Part shown: piece after piece, positions 10,541 to 22,331 of the stretch
Layout: every line of letters begins with the position of its first letter
Numbering within the stretch: the stretch's first letter is position 1
Assembly: GCA_963675135.1 (NCBI GenBank)
Contig: OY776124.1
Span: 9,252,677-9,316,676, forward strand
Direction: 5' to 3'
Source: Galeopsis tetrahit
Taxonomy: Eukaryota > Streptophyta > Magnoliopsida > Lamiales > Lamiaceae
Length of the DNA: 64,000 bases
The notes under the pieces: model-generated
The model's database searches: none
What the model was told of the DNA's origin: nothing
Seen by the model: only the letters and a program-made list of their open reading frames with translations
Program-made: the position numbers and the translations under genes

Positions 10541-13123
10541 TCAAATAAAGAATCTCTTCAAATGGCAAACGTTCCAGGGTCTAGCTATGTCGACCCCTTC
10601 CATGCTCTGTAATATATAGGCTCCTCCCTTCAGTACCTGGGTGATTTTATAAGGCCCCTCCCAGTTGGGCTCCAACTTTCCTGTATTCTTTAGGGCATCC
10701 GTTCTTCTTAGCACCAGGTCCCCCGCTCTGAAGGACCTCGGGATCACCCTTCGGTCGTATGCGGCTTTAATTCTGCTCTTATACCTTTCAGTACGTACTC
10801 TGACCATCTCTCTTTCTTCTTCCATTAAATCTAGGGCCTCTCTCATCAATCTTTCATTCTGACATTCTTCAAATTGGGCAATTCGATGCGACTGCAACAC
10901 AGCTTCTGGAGGTATCACCGCCGCAGCCCCGTAGACCAGCTGAAATAGGGACTCTCCAGTTGCTTTCTTTGGACTAGTTCTATACGACCATAGTACATTG
11001 TCTAATTCATTCACCCATCCTCCTCCTATCTTCGTCAGTCTTGTTCGAATACCATCAACTATCGTTCGATTAGTAACCTCCACCTGTCCATTGGCTTGAG
11101 GATGAGCTACAGAGGTGAATCTCTGTATTATGTTTAGTCTTGCACACCATCCTCGTACATTTTCTCCATTAAACTGTGTTCCATTATCAGAGACCAATAT
11201 TCTGGGTACTCCGAATCTGCAGCAAATCTGTTTTCTCAAGAATTTAATCACATTTTCTTCATCTATCGTAGCCAGAGGAGCAGCTTCCACCCATTTGCTA
11301 AAGTAGTCTACTGCCACTATCAGAAATTTCCTTCCTCCGGAGGCTGGAGGGAAGAGTCCTACCAAATCGATTCTCCACTTAGCAAAGGGACAGGGAGAGT
11401 GCATAGCTCCCATTTCTTCCGCAGGGGTCCTTATCAATGGACCATTTTTCTGACACTTGACACATTTTTTCACAAATTCCCTGGCGTCTTTTGTCATGGA
11501 GGGCCAATATAACCCAGCCCTTAAAACTTTCTTCACCACTGCTTTGTATCCTTCGTGACTAGCTGCATCACCTTCATGGATCTCTTTAAGTGTGTACATC
11601 GCTTCTCGGGTTGATATACACCTCAAATATGGTTGTGAGAACGATCTCTTGTATAAGTGCCCTCCGATAATACAATATTTAATCCGAAGGGCTCGAGTTT
11701 CTCTGGTGGTAGGGGCGTCTGCTCCCTTAGTGAGTTCCAGCCATATGGCTCTTCTCCAATCATCTTCCTCTTCAATGGCACCAATAGGGTTCTCCAGGGT
11801 CTCCCTTTCTGCCACTACCAAGGTCACTATTCCTTGTCCCTCAAACTCTGTAGAGCTAGCGAGTTTGGAGAGGCTATCCGCCTGCATATTTTTCTCTCGA
11901 GGTATCTGGACTACCTCGCACTCCTGGAATTTGCCCATCACTTCTTTGGCTCGTTCCAGATAAGCAATCATCCTACTATCTTTGGCTATATACTCCCCAT
12001 TCACCTGTTGAACAACTAATTGGGAATCTGAGTATAGGGTTACCTTTGGAGCTCCCAATTCTAATGACATCTCCATTCCTCTGATCAAAGCCTCGTACTC
12101 CGCTCCATTATTCGAGGTCATGAATCGAAACCTCACTGCAAATTGTAGGTCCTCTCCTTGAGGGCCCGCTAGCACGATCCCTGCTCCGCATCCGCTCAGA
12201 GTCACTGAGCCGTCTACATATACCTTCCATCCCTCAGCTTCCTCTGGTTTAGTTGACTCTTGGATGAAGTCGGACAAAGCTTGGGCTTTTATAGCTTTCC
12301 GTGGCTCGAAATCCACATCATATTCTTGGAGCTCTATTGCCCATTTCACCATCCTTCCAGAGAGGTCTGCTCGCCCTATAACCTGTTTTAGAAAGTAATT
12401 AGTGCGGACCAGTATTTTGTAAGAGAGGAAATATGGGCGCAGTCTTCGCGCTGTAACTATTACTGCCAGAGCAGCCTTTTCAATTTCTGAATATCGAGTT
12501 TCAGCCCCTTGCATGACCTTACTAACGTAATAAATAGGATATTGAAGAGATCCCTCTTCTTTAACCAGGGCGGTGCTTAGTGAGAATTTCCCTACAGAGA
12601 GATACAAAATGAGAGTATCTCCCGGAGAGGGCTTTGTCAGCTTCGGTAGCTGGGATAAATGATGCTTCAGGTCTTCAAAAGCCTGTTGGCACGTTTCATT
12701 CCATTCAAACTTGGTTCCTTTCTTGAGGATCTTAAAGAAGGGGTGACTCTTCTCGGCAGACTTAGCTATGAACCTGCTCAATGCTGTAATCCTCCCATTG
12801 AGGGTCTGGAGCTCTTTCACGTTTCTCGGTGGCTGCATGTCCAGTACAGCCTTCACCTTGGCTGGATTCACTTCTATACCTCTTTGGGTAACCATGTATC
12901 CGAGGAACTTCCCTGACTTTACTCCAAAAGAGCACTTGGCGGGGTTCAACTTGATGCCGTTCTCTCGAATTACTTGGAAAATTTCCTCCAAGTCTTCCAC
13001 ATGCTGATCTGCCTTGACACTCTTAGCTAGCATATCGTCTACATATATCTCCATGTTCCTCCCCAACTGTCTCCGAAAGACAGCATCGACCATCCTTTGA
13101 TATGTTGCTCCAGCATTGATCAA
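10541..13123 (-). pseudogene. Inner pol, 3' portion: RT palm, RNase H domains, integrase
   Basis: 860 codons in frame with the segment upstream but separated from it by a stop codon. In order: the rest of the reverse transcriptase with the catalytic YVDD box (IYVDDMLAKS, near residue 27), the RT-linked RNase H-like connection (about 120-230), an archaeal-type RNase H (YVDGSVTLSGCGAGIVL to YSDSQLVVQQ, about 300-420), then integrase with an HHCC zinc-binding module ending CVKCQKNG, catalytic Asp in WRIDLVG, Asp in SDNGTQF and Glu in NGQVEVTNRT, and a C-terminal chromodomain-like region ending HLKRFFI. All key residues are kept. The integrase core is the part that the outer element has lost. Confidence 0.92.
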
Positions 13124-15508
13124 TTAGAATGGCATTCGAACATAGCCGAACGTTCCACACGCTGCTATGAAGCACACTTTGGAGACATCTGAGGGGTTTA
13201 GCTGGATCTGGTGGTATCCTTGGTATGCATCCATCATGCTTAGCAGCTCGAAGCCTGAATTTGCATCTACTAACTGATCTATTCTTGGTAACGGATAGTG
13301 GTCTTTAGGAAATGCCTTGTTGAGGTCCCTGAAATCGATGCACATTCTCCATTTTCCTCCCCCTTTAGGCACTAGCACCGCATTGGAGAGCCATTCTGGG
13401 AATTGGACTTTCACCACATGTCCTGCTTTCAATAGCTTCTCGACTTCTTCTTTCACGATGTTATTCTTTTCAATTCCAAAATTTCGTAGTTTCTGTTTCA
13501 CGGGCTTTGCCTTTGGATCAACATTAAGGCAATGCATGGCTATCTCCGGGGGGACCCCTGTCATGTCAGCTGGAGAAAATGCAAATATATCGGAATTTCG
13601 ACGTAATGTAAAGATTACCTTCTCTGTGAGTTCAGGTCCCAGTTGGGTGCCTATCTTAGTGGCAAAGCCGAATTTCCCTGGGAAGAGCTCCACGCTCATC
13701 AGTTCCTCGTCTGTTTTAACATTTACTTGTTCAGGTACTGCTCCCTCTACTTTCTTCCTCTTGACCTCAGGGTCATCTCCTTTCGTCCGCTCTAGGCCCT
13801 TAGTTAGGGCTCTATCCGCCATCTTCACCGACTCTGCATAGCACTTCCGTGCTTGGTACTGGTCTCCTTTCACTTCTCCCACCCCTGTGGTTGTAGGGAA
13901 TTTCATTTTCATATGAAATGTAGAAATGATTGCCTGAAAGAGATTCAAGTTGGGTCGTCCCATCACAACATTGTATGATGAGGGGATGTCTACAATAAGG
14001 AACTCCACCACGTGGACCTTCCGAGCTGGAGCGTCCCCTAATCCTACCTGTAACATTACTGATCCCAAAGGTTGGATGGCACCTCCAGAGAAACCATACA
14101 GAGAGGTATCTACAGGGCGCAGCTTCACACTCAGCTCCATTCTCTTAAAACATTCAAAAAACATGATGTCAGCCGAACTCCCCGTATCTACGAAGATTCG
14201 AGCGACATCGAACCCCGCTATATCGGTAGTGATCACCAGAGCATCGTTGTGATCTTCCTTAACTCCCTTCACATCCTCCGGCCCAAATCGGATATTGGGC
14301 GTCTCCGTCATGCGTCCTAATTCTCTTAATTGACCCCCTTGCTTTGCCTTTAGAGCCCGGACACTCTGCTTTCTCTTCCGAAAGGAATCTCCATCGGCTG
14401 GTCCTCCCACAATCATGTGAATCACCCCTCTCTTCGGCGGTGGAGGGGGCATATCTTCGGTCGCCTCTCTGGTTTCCTTCTCTTCCGGTTTTCTTTCATG
14501 GTCTTTTCGCTTCTGCCCTCGAGGGCCTTGTCTGTCTCTAAATATAAATTCTTTTAGATGACCCGCTTGGATCATCCTCTCGATCTCGTCTTTCAGGTGG
14601 TAACACTGATTTGTGTCACGCCCATATGCATTGTGAAATCGGCAGAATCGATCAGACTTAGGCTTCTGAGGTCCTCGACCTCTGGAATATGGAAATTTCA
14701 AGTCTGGATGATCTCCTGCTACCTCCAGTACTTCAGCAGGCTCAATCCTCAAGGGCGTGTATTTCTCAAACCTCCCACGAGGGCCAGACCGGGGACCTCC
14801 AGAGGGATTGCTATCTCTTGTTGATCTAGAGGTCCGAGGGACCTCTGGGCTGGATCGTCTGGAGGGACCTTCCCTTCTTCTCTCTCGATCCTGTGGCCTA
14901 ACCTCCAGCCTTTTGGCCTTACGGACCTCCTCCAGAGTGAGGTACTTCTCTGATCTGTGCAGCAACTCATCAAAATTCTTAACTGGCTTCTTAGCTAAGG
15001 AGGAAAAGAAATCTCCATCCCGTAATCCATTGGTGAGGGCGTTGATCTTCACCTCCGGAGAAGCTGTAGGGACCTCCAGAGCTGCCTGATTGAATCTCCG
15101 GAGAAAAGCTCTCAAGCTCTCGCTCTCCCCATGCCTTAGATTGAAGAGGGTCAAAGTGGCCCGTGGTTGTCTCCGGGCACTTGCAAATTGATGGAGAAAT
15201 AACTCACTGAATTCCTCCCAGGATCGGATAGTATTAGGTTCTAGTTGAGTGAACCATTGCTGCGCCGCTTTCGCCAGGGTGGTCAGGAACACCCTGCACT
15301 TAATTCCTTCTCCGTAGCGATGTAATAGCGCAGCATTCTCAAATCTTACTAAGTGTTCATAATGGTCAGCTGTACCGTCATATTCGAAATTGAGGGGCTT
15401 GAAATTGAACGGCAGTTCATCTTGTAGTATGCTAGGAGAGAATTGACATCCAGAAACATACGCGGATCTACTTGCTCGATTATTCATCTGTTTCCTCATA
15501 TCCTTCAT
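13124..15508 (-). pseudogene. Inner gag C-terminus, protease and RT N-terminus
   Basis: 794 codons of open frame between two nonsense codons. It covers the Retrotrans_gag capsid core (about residues 30-140, around WFTQLEPNTIRSWEEFSELF), an Arg/Ser-rich linker, a short variant zinc knuckle (CRFHNAYGRDTNQCYHL), the aspartic protease with FVDTGSSADIMFFECF, and the first RT blocks (KWRMCIDFRDLNKAFPKDHY and MMDAYQGYHQIQ). It ends at TAA 13124-13126 inside the conserved RMPFGLINA motif; the outer copy has Gly there (GGA). The change requires two base substitutions. Confidence 0.9.
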
Positions 15509-15514
15509 CTCCTT

Positions 15515-16132
15515 CTACAGGGCCTGTAGTTGATCACTAACTGGCCCTCCGTAAGTATCATCCGTGCTTTCCTCTACTTCAGGGAGTTCTGTCTCTCGGG
15601 GTGCCAGATCTGCATTCCTTCTTGCGTTCCGAAGGGGAATGGTTCTCTCCGCTCGGGAAGGCACCTTATCGTCTTCTTCCGCCCGCACTCCCATTTCCTT
15701 GGACAACACTTGGGAGGCTACAGGTGCCTCATCCTGGGGTCTCGGGGCAGATACCTCCGGGTTTCGTGGTGCAGCTTTGGGAACCCGGTCTCTTTGATCC
15801 GCGAAGACCCTCTCTACAGCTTGCTTAATGAGGGCGTCCAACTGATCGGGAGAGATCAGGAGCGGCCCCGAGTCTAGAATGTTCTCTCGCTGAGGATCCG
15901 CTGTCTGGGGCTCTGGGGCTTCAAGGTTCTCTGTTATTCTCTCCCCGACCGGTAAGGGATGATTTTCGTCGCCCAAGCCTGGGGTACGAGCTAACGGCTG
16001 ATTCGATCCAGAAAGCGTATGAATTGGATCTTTCCCCCGTCCTCCTCTTGATGGGGGGTCCGCTGGCAAAGGGGAATTTTCCCCTTGAAGATTCTTCTTT
16101 CCCGAAGTAGATGTTTCGTTTCTGCCACCCAT
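15515..16132 (-). pseudogene. Inner gag N-terminal segment
   Basis: Starts at ATG 16132 (MGGRNETSTSG), the first ATG downstream of the PBS; the frame is open upstream to the PBS but with TTG only. The encoded segment is hydrophilic, rich in Pro, Arg and Glu, and low-complexity, as is usual for Tat gag N-termini. It ends at TAG 15515-15517 in DQLQAL-stop, where the outer copy reads CAG (Gln). Apart from this stop and the one at 13124, 16132-10541 is a single open frame of 1,864 codons. Confidence 0.85.
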
Positions 16133-16175
16133 TTGCTCGAGTAGGTAGAAATTCGTGAGAAAATCTTTCAACTCT

Positions 16176-16193
16176 TTCCCACAGACGGCGCCA
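16176..16193 (-). promoter_or_regulatory. Primer binding site of inner gypsy element
   Basis: Minus-strand TGGCGCCGTCTGTGGGAA, two bases inside the 5' LTR. It begins with the TGG expected opposite a tRNA CCA end and is the same as the outer PBS. I do not assign the tRNA species with certainty. Confidence 0.85.
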
Positions 16194-16195
16194 GT

Positions 16196-16920
16196 TGATG
16201 TGCCAAAATTTGCACAAGAGGATTGCGTGTCCTCTGGATTGGATGTCCCACTCTTCGAACACGTACAATTACTCCAAAAATGCTGCCTTTATTCGAAATC
16301 TTCAAGAACCTGCAAAGAGCACGCCGGAGGGGGGTCCGGCGTGGACACTCCGATGCCTAAGTCAGTATAGGGCTTATGAAAATCTCCCAAGGATCTCCAG
16401 ATCCTTGATGTATCAACTCAGTTCTCAAAGAATATCAAAAAGGTGTTTTTCGTTTAGTATATCAAGTTTGTAAAATAAGAGTGTCTAACCTGGAAATCTC
16501 CTTGGATTTACCTATTTATAGGAATCCTCCCTCGAGAGGAAGCCAAGTCTTCCTCCTTTTTCGGAGCTGCCCATAAGACTCGGCCCTGCAGAGTGGACGA
16601 AATCTTTTCTTCTCTCCACTTCCCGAAGACTCGGCAACATTCCTTCTTAGTTGACTTGGTTTTCCAAGATAAAGGGAGATACGGTCTACCTTTTATCAAG
16701 TCTAAGCCGAGAATGGCGGAACCTCCCTACATCCAAGGCTCACGACCTTTCACCAAAACTAATTCTTCCGGAAGCTTCTTTCCAGCCGAAGCTCCCTCCA
16801 AAGGGATCTTCAGAGATGATTTCCCATCAGAGGGTATTATATAACTTGATCCTTCCACTTTTATCTTATCCTCTATACACGTGTCGACTTCGTATTAGGT
16901 GACATTTTTAGGCCGCATCA
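16196..16920 (-). repeat. 5' LTR of inner gypsy element (subtype 2)
   Basis: 725 bp with TGATG...CATCA ends, partner of 5853-6577. The outer pol sequence and the second CTCGC copy follow directly at 16921. Confidence 0.95.
16511..16520 (-). promoter_or_regulatory. TATA box in inner 5' LTR
   Basis: Minus-strand TATAAATAGG, a strong TATA match about 400 bases into the LTR. It would place the transcript start near 16485, so that the CACGCCGGA stem-loop falls within R/U5 RNA. Confidence 0.6.
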
Positions 16921-19900
16921 CTCGCACTCTTGAAATTTGCCCATCACTTCTTTGGCTCGTTCCAGATAGGCAGCCATCCTGCTATCTTTGGCTACATATT
17001 CCCCATTCACCTGTTGAACAACTAATTGGGAGTCGGAGTATAGAGTTACCTTTGGAGCTCCCAATTCTAATGCCATCTTCATTCCTCTGATCAAAGCTTC
17101 GTACTCTGCTCCATTATTCGAGGTCATGAATTGAAACCTCACTACGAATTGTAGGTCCTCTCCTTGAGGGCCTACTAGCACAATCCCTGCTCCGCATCCA
17201 CTTAGAGTCACTGAGCCATCTACATATACCTTCCATCCCTCAGCTTCTTCTGGTTTGGTCGACTCTTGGATGAAGTCGGACAAAGCTTGGGCTTTTATGG
17301 CCTTCTGTGGCTCGAAATCCACATCATATTCTTGGAGCTCTATTGCCCATCTCACCATCCTTCCAGAGAGGTCTGCTCGCCCTATAACCTGTTTCAGCAA
17401 ATAATTAGTGCGGACCAGTATTTTGTAAGAGAGGAAATATGGGCGCAGCCTTCGCGCGGTAACTACCACGGCCAGAGCAGCCTTTTCAATTTCTGAGTAT
17501 CGAGTTTCAGCCCCTTGAATGACCTTACTGACGTAATAAATAGGATGCTGAAGGGATCCCTCTTCTTTGACCAAGGCGGTGCTTAGTGAGAATTCCCCTA
17601 CGGAGAGATACAAAATGAGAATATCTCCCGGAGAAGGTTTCGTCAGCTTCGGCAGCTGAGACAAATGATGCTTCAGGTCTTCAAAGGCCTTTTGGCATGT
17701 TTCATTCCATTCAAACTTGGTCCCTTTCTTGAGAATTTTAAAGAAGGGGTGACTCTTTTCGGCAGACCTGGCTATGAATCTGCTCAATGCTGTAATCCTC
17801 CCATTAAGTGTCTGGAGCTCTTTCACGTTTCTCGGCGGTTGCATGTCCAGTACAGCCTTCACCTTGGCTGGATTCACTTCTATACCTCTTTGAGTGACCA
17901 TGTATCCGAGGAACTTCCCTGATTTTACTCCAAAAGAGCACTTGGCTGGGTTCAACTTGATACCGTTCTCTCGAATTACTTGGAAAATTTCCTTCAGATC
18001 CTCCACATGCTGATCTGCTTTCACACTCTTAGCCAGCATATCATCTACGTATATCTCCATGTTCCTTCCCAGTTGTCTTCGAAAGACAGCATCGACCATC
18101 CTTTGATATGTTGCTCCAGCGTTGATCAATCCGAATGGCATCCGAACATAGCCAAACGTTCTGCACGCTGCTATGAAGCACACTTTGGAGACATCTGAGG
18201 GGTTCAGTTGGATCTGGTGGTATCCTTGGTATGCATCCATCATGCTTAATAACTCGAATCCAGAAGTTGCGTCCACTAACTGGTCTATCCTTGGCAAAGG
18301 ATAGTGGTCCTTTGGGCATGCCTTGTTGAGGTCCCTGAAATCGATGCACATTCTCCATTTTCCTCCCCCTTTAGGTACTAGCACAGCATTGGAGAGCCAT
18401 TCTGGGAATTGGACCTTCACCACATGTCCTGCTTTCAATAGTTTCTCAACTTCTTCTTTCACGATGTTATTCTTCTCGACTCCAAAATTTCGTAGTTTCT
18501 GTTTCACGGGCTTTGCCTTTGGATCAACATTAAGGCAATGTATTGCTATTTCCGGAGGAACCCCTGTCATGTCAGCTGGAGAAAATGCAAATATATCGGA
18601 ATTTTGACGCAATGTAGAGATTACCTTCTCTGTAAGTTCAGGTCCCAGTTGGGTACCTATCTTGGTGGCAAAGCCGAGTTTCCCTGGGAAGAGCTCCACG
18701 CTCATCAGCTCCTCGTCCGTTTTAACATTCACCTGTTCAGGTGCTACTCCTTCTACTTTCTTTTTCTTGACCTCAGGGTCATCTCCTCTCGTCCGTTCTA
18801 GGCCCCTGGTCAGGGTTCTGTCCGCCATCTTTACAGACTCTGCGTAGCACTTCCGAGCTTGGTATTGATCTCCTCTTACTTCTCCCACCCCTGTGGCTGT
18901 AGGGATTTTCATTTTCATATGAAACGTAGAGATGATTGCCTGAAAGAGGTTCAGGCTAGGTCGTCCCATTACTACATTGTATGATGAGGGGATATCTACA
19001 ATGAGGAACTCCACTAAGTGGACCTTTCGAGCTGGAGCGTCACCCAATCCTACCTGTAACATTACTGATCCCAAGTGTTGGATGGCACCTCCGGAGAAAC
19101 CATACAGGGAGGTATCTACAGGTCGCAGCTTCACACTCAGCTCCATTCTCTTGAAACACTCATAGAACATAATGTCAGCTGAGCTCCCTGTATCTACGAA
19201 GATTCGAGCAACATCGAAACCAGCTATGTCGGTAGTGATCACCAGAGCATCGTTGTGATCTTCCTTAACCCCCTTCACATCCTCCGGCCCAAATCGGATA
19301 TTGGGTGTCTCCGTCATACGTCCCACTTCTTTTAACTGACTCTCTTGCTCTACTTTTAGAGCTCGGACACTCTGCTTTCTCTTCCGAAAGGAATCTCCAT
19401 CGGCTGGTCCTCCCACAATCATGTGGATTACTCCTCTCTTCAGCGGTGGAGGGGGCATATCTTCGGCCGCCTCTCTGGTTTCCTTCTCTTCCGGTTTTCT
19501 TTCATGTTCCTTTCGCTTCTGCCCCCGAGGGCCCTGCCTGTCTCTAAATATAAATTCTTTTAGATGGCCCGCTTGGATCATCCTCTCAATCTCGTCTCTT
19601 AGGTGGTAACACTGGTTTGTGTCATGCCCATATTCATTGTGAAATCGGCAGAACCGGTCAGACTTGGGCTTTTGAGGTCCTCGGCTTCTGGAGTATGGGA
19701 ATTTCAAGTCAGGATGATCTCCTGCTACCTCCAATACTTCAGCAGGTTCAATTCTCAAGGGTGTGTATTTCTCAAACCTTCCGCGAGAGCCAGACCGGGG
19801 ACCTCCAGAGGGGTTGCTGTCTCTTATCGACCCGGAGGTCCGCGGGACCTCTGGACTGGATCGTCTGGAGGGACCCTCTCTCCTTCTCTCTCGATCTTGT

Positions 19901-21138
19901 GGCCTAACCTCCAATCTCTTGGCTTTCCGAACCTCCTCCAGAGTGAGGTACTTTTCTGCTCTATGCAGCATCTCATCAAAGTTCTTAACTGGCTTCTTAG
20001 CTAAGGAGGAGAAAAAGTCTCCATCACGCAATCCATTAGTAAGAGCGTTGATCTTCACCTCTGGGGAGGCTGTAGGGACCTCCAGAGCTGCTTCATTAAA
20101 CCTCCGGAGAAAAGCTCTTAAACTTTCGTTCTCCCCCTGTCTCAGATTGAAGAGGGTCAAAGTGGCCCTCGGCTGTCTCCGGGCACTTGCAAATTGATGG
20201 AGGAATAACTCACTGAATTCCTCCCAGGATCGGATGGTATTGGGTTCCAATTGAGTGAACCATTGATGTGCTACTTTTGCTATGGTGGTTAGGAACACCC
20301 TACATTTAATTCCCTCTCCATAGCGGTGTAATAACGCGGCATTCTCGAACCTTACTAGGTGCTCGTACGGGTCTGTCGTACCATCGTATTCAAAATTAAG
20401 GGGCTTGAAATTGAATGGCAGTTCGTCCTGTAATATGTTAGGGGAGAACTGACATCCAGAGACAGGAGCGGATCTACTGGTTCGGTTGTTCATTTGCTTC
20501 CTCATATCCCTCATCTCCTTCTGTAGGGCCTGTAGTTGGTCGCTGACTGGCCCTCCATAGGTATCATCGGTGCTCTCTTCTGTCTCAGGGAGCTCTGTCT
20601 CTCGGGGTGCCAAATCTGTATTCCTTCTTGTATTCTGAAGGGGAATGCTTCTTTCCGCTCGGGAGGGCACCTTATCGTCTTCTTCTGCCTGCATCCCCAT
20701 TTCTTTAGACAGCACTTGGGAGGTTCCAGGTGCCTCCTCCTGGGGTCTCGGGGTAGGTATCTCCAGATTCCCTGGTGCAGCTCCGGGAACTCGATCTCTT
20801 TGAGCCGCGAAGGCTCTCTCTACAGCTTGCTTGATGAGGATGTTCAATTGATCGGGAGAGATCAGGAGTGGTCCTGATTCTGGAATGTCCTCTCGTTGGG
20901 GATCTGTGGTCCGGAACTCTGGGGCCTCAACGTTCCCTGTTGTCCCTTCTTCGATTGGGAGGGGATGATTTTCCTCTCCCAAGCCTGTATTAGGCGTCAC
21001 TGGCGGATTTACTCCGGAAGGGGTATGCACTGGATCTTTTCCCCTACTTCCCTTTGACGTATGGTCATTCGGCAAAGGAGGATTTTCCCCTGCGAGGGGT
21101 CTCTTTCCCGAAGTAGATGTGTTATTTCCGCCACCCAT
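16918..21138 (-). pseudogene. Outer gag-pol, 5' part (gag, protease, RT, RNase H), cut by nested element
   Basis: An uninterrupted frame of about 1,406 codons from ATG 21138 (MGGGNNTSTSG) to the insertion point; the frame ends by chance in a TGA formed by the inner LTR. Domains: gag N-terminal linker (about 1-200), capsid-like Retrotrans_gag (about 225-340), variant zinc knuckle CRFHNEYGHDTNQCYHL, aspartic protease FVDTGSSADIMFYECF, RT with KWRMCIDFRDLNKACPKDHY, RMPFGLINAG and IYVDDMLAKS, connection domain, and most of the archaeal-type RNase H (YVDGSVTLSGCGAGIVLV, YSDSQLVVQQ). It has none of the nonsense codons seen in the inner copy. The protein continues at 5847 downward once the inner element and one CTCGC are removed. 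Confidence 0.93.
16921..16925. repeat. Target-site duplication CTCGC, right copy
   Basis: Partner of 5848-5852, flanking the inner gypsy element. Confidence 0.95.
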
Positions 21139-21181
21139 TTGCTCGAACAGGTAGAAATTCGTGAGAAAATCTTTCAACTCT

Positions 21182-21199
21182 TTCCCACAGACGGCGCCA
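21182..21199 (-). promoter_or_regulatory. Primer binding site of outer gypsy element
   Basis: TGGCGCCGTCTGTGGGAA on the minus strand, two bases from the LTR end at 21202. Confidence 0.85.
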
Positions 21200-21201
21200 G
21201 T

Positions 21202-21921
21202 TGATGTGCCAAAATTTGCACGAGAGGATTGAGTGTCCTCCGAATTAGATATCCTGCTCTTCGAACACGTACAATCACTCCAAATAAGCTGCCTTCACTC
21301 GAAATCTTCAAGAATCTGCAAAGAACACGCCGGAGGGGAGTCCGGCGTGGACACTCCGATGCCTAAGTCAGTATAGGGCTTATCAATATCTCACAAGGAT
21401 CTCGAGATCCTTGATTTATCAAACAAGTTCTCAAAGAATATCCGAAAGGCGTTTTGTTTGAGTATAACAAGTTTTGTAAAGTAAGAATGTCTAACCTGGA
21501 AATCTCCTTCGGTTTACCTTTTTATAGAGCCTTCCTCCTGGGAAGAAGTTAAAGCCTCCCCTTATCCCGGAGCTGCCTCTAAGACTCGGCCCTGCCGAGT
21601 GGACCGAGTCTTCCCTTCTCTCCACTCCCTGAAGATCCGATAATACTAATTCTTAGTGGACTTCGTCCCTTAAGATAAAGGAGGATAAAGTCTTCCTTCC
21701 ATCGAGTCTGGACCGAAAATGGCGGGATTCCCCTATATTTACGGCCCATAAATTCATATCAAGACTCATTCTTCTCGCTGCCCTTCTCCAGAAGAAACTC
21801 TCTCCAGAGGGACCTCTAGAGGGGATTCCTTATTCAGGGAGTACCACGCAATCCAATCCTTCCACTTCGATCTTATCTTTTATACACGTGTCGACTCCTT
21901 ATTAGGTGACATTTTTAGGCC
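21202..21921 (-). repeat. 5' LTR of outer gypsy element (subtype 1), truncated by 6 bp
   Basis: Matches 582-1307 up to TTTTTAGGCC and then leaves it: the terminal GCATCA present in the three other LTRs is missing and flanking sequence begins at 21922. The loss explains the missing target duplication. Confidence 0.92.
21527..21537 (-). promoter_or_regulatory. TATA box in outer 5' LTR
   Basis: Minus-strand CTATAAAAAGG at the position equivalent to the TATA box of the inner LTR. Confidence 0.6.
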
Positions 21922-22044
21922 AAACTGAAATGTATCGGCCTAAATGTGTCAGTCCGTACAATTGCTACACCATAGTTACGAAAATATTCCCTATGTATTG
22001 GTACCACTAACATATCATGTGTTTTTTATTGATGTTGTGGGAAG

Positions 22045-22331
22045 CTGAGGGAGTATGTAGATGATACAGAAGACTACCTGAACATAATGTTGGACGTCAA
22101 ATAAAACCATCTTGATCTGCAAATGGGAGTGATGCTAAGCACAACAACAGTTGTGGTTAGTGCTTTCGTTGCCTTAAGTGGAGTGTTTGGGATGAACATA
22201 CATAATGAGTTGTTTGACGAAGAAAATCTGGGATGCCTGATTTCCTTTGGACAATTGGGGGAGGCTTCATAGTTTGCGTTTTCATGTATGCAGCTGCCTT
22301 CGCCTGGTATAAACACAAACGCCTGGTTTGA
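22045..22331 (+). pseudogene. MRS2: MRS2/MGT-type magnesium transporter, decayed last exon
   Basis: Translation gives LREYVDDTEDYLNIMLDVK, a stop, NHLDLQMGVM, a hydrophobic first transmembrane segment and VFGMNIHNELF, which holds the GMN signature of CorA/MRS2/Alr1 channels. After a 1-base frameshift near 22225-22232 the frame continues with MPDFLWTIGGGFIVCVFMY, the second transmembrane segment, and ends YKHKRLV-stop. This is the pore-forming C-terminus of plant MRS2 proteins, which carry Mg2+ across membranes as pentamers. The TAA at 22102-22104 stands where family members usually have Gln. The AG at 22043-22044 is a plausible splice acceptor. Upstream exons are not visible in the window. 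The retrotransposon lies just upstream, possibly in the preceding intron, though whether it caused the decay cannot be told. Confidence 0.85.

Larger units (their letters stand above)
5853..16920 (-). mobile_element. Inner Ty3/gypsy Tat-lineage retrotransposon, full length
   Basis: An 11,068-bp element with 725-bp LTRs at both ends, TGATG...CATCA termini, a perfect 5-bp target duplication, PBS and PPT. Minus-strand order: 5' LTR (16196-16920), PBS, gag-pol (16132-10541), 120-bp array (9569-10233), antisense ORF (7066-9235), PPT, 3' LTR (5853-6577). It is the same family as its host element but has a distinguishable LTR subtype. It is structurally complete, yet gag-pol has two nonsense codons and the antisense ORF one, so it is not autonomous as it stands. 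Confidence 0.96.
582..21921 (-). mobile_element. Outer Ty3/gypsy LTR retrotransposon, Tat lineage, interrupted
   Basis: Two LTRs (582-1307 and 21202-21921) of the same subtype bracket a minus-strand gag-pol. Reading on the minus strand the order is 5' LTR, PBS, gag-protease-RT-RNase H, a C-terminal integrase remnant, a 120-bp tandem array, an antisense additional ORF, PPT and 3' LTR. The Tat assignment rests on the pol sequence, the additional archaeal-type RNase H after the RT, the antisense ORF, and a PBS beginning TGGCGCCGTCTG. The element has lost its integrase core, and a second copy of the same family (5853-16920) sits inside its RNase H/integrase linker. By eye the two LTRs differ at roughly 8 sites. 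No target duplication is visible because the right LTR lacks its last six bases. Confidence 0.92.

Noticed and set aside
13317..20877. Many plus-strand ORFs of 60-174 codons opposite the gypsy gag-pol
   Set aside because: They are mirror images of conserved pol codons on the minus strand; no family resemblance.
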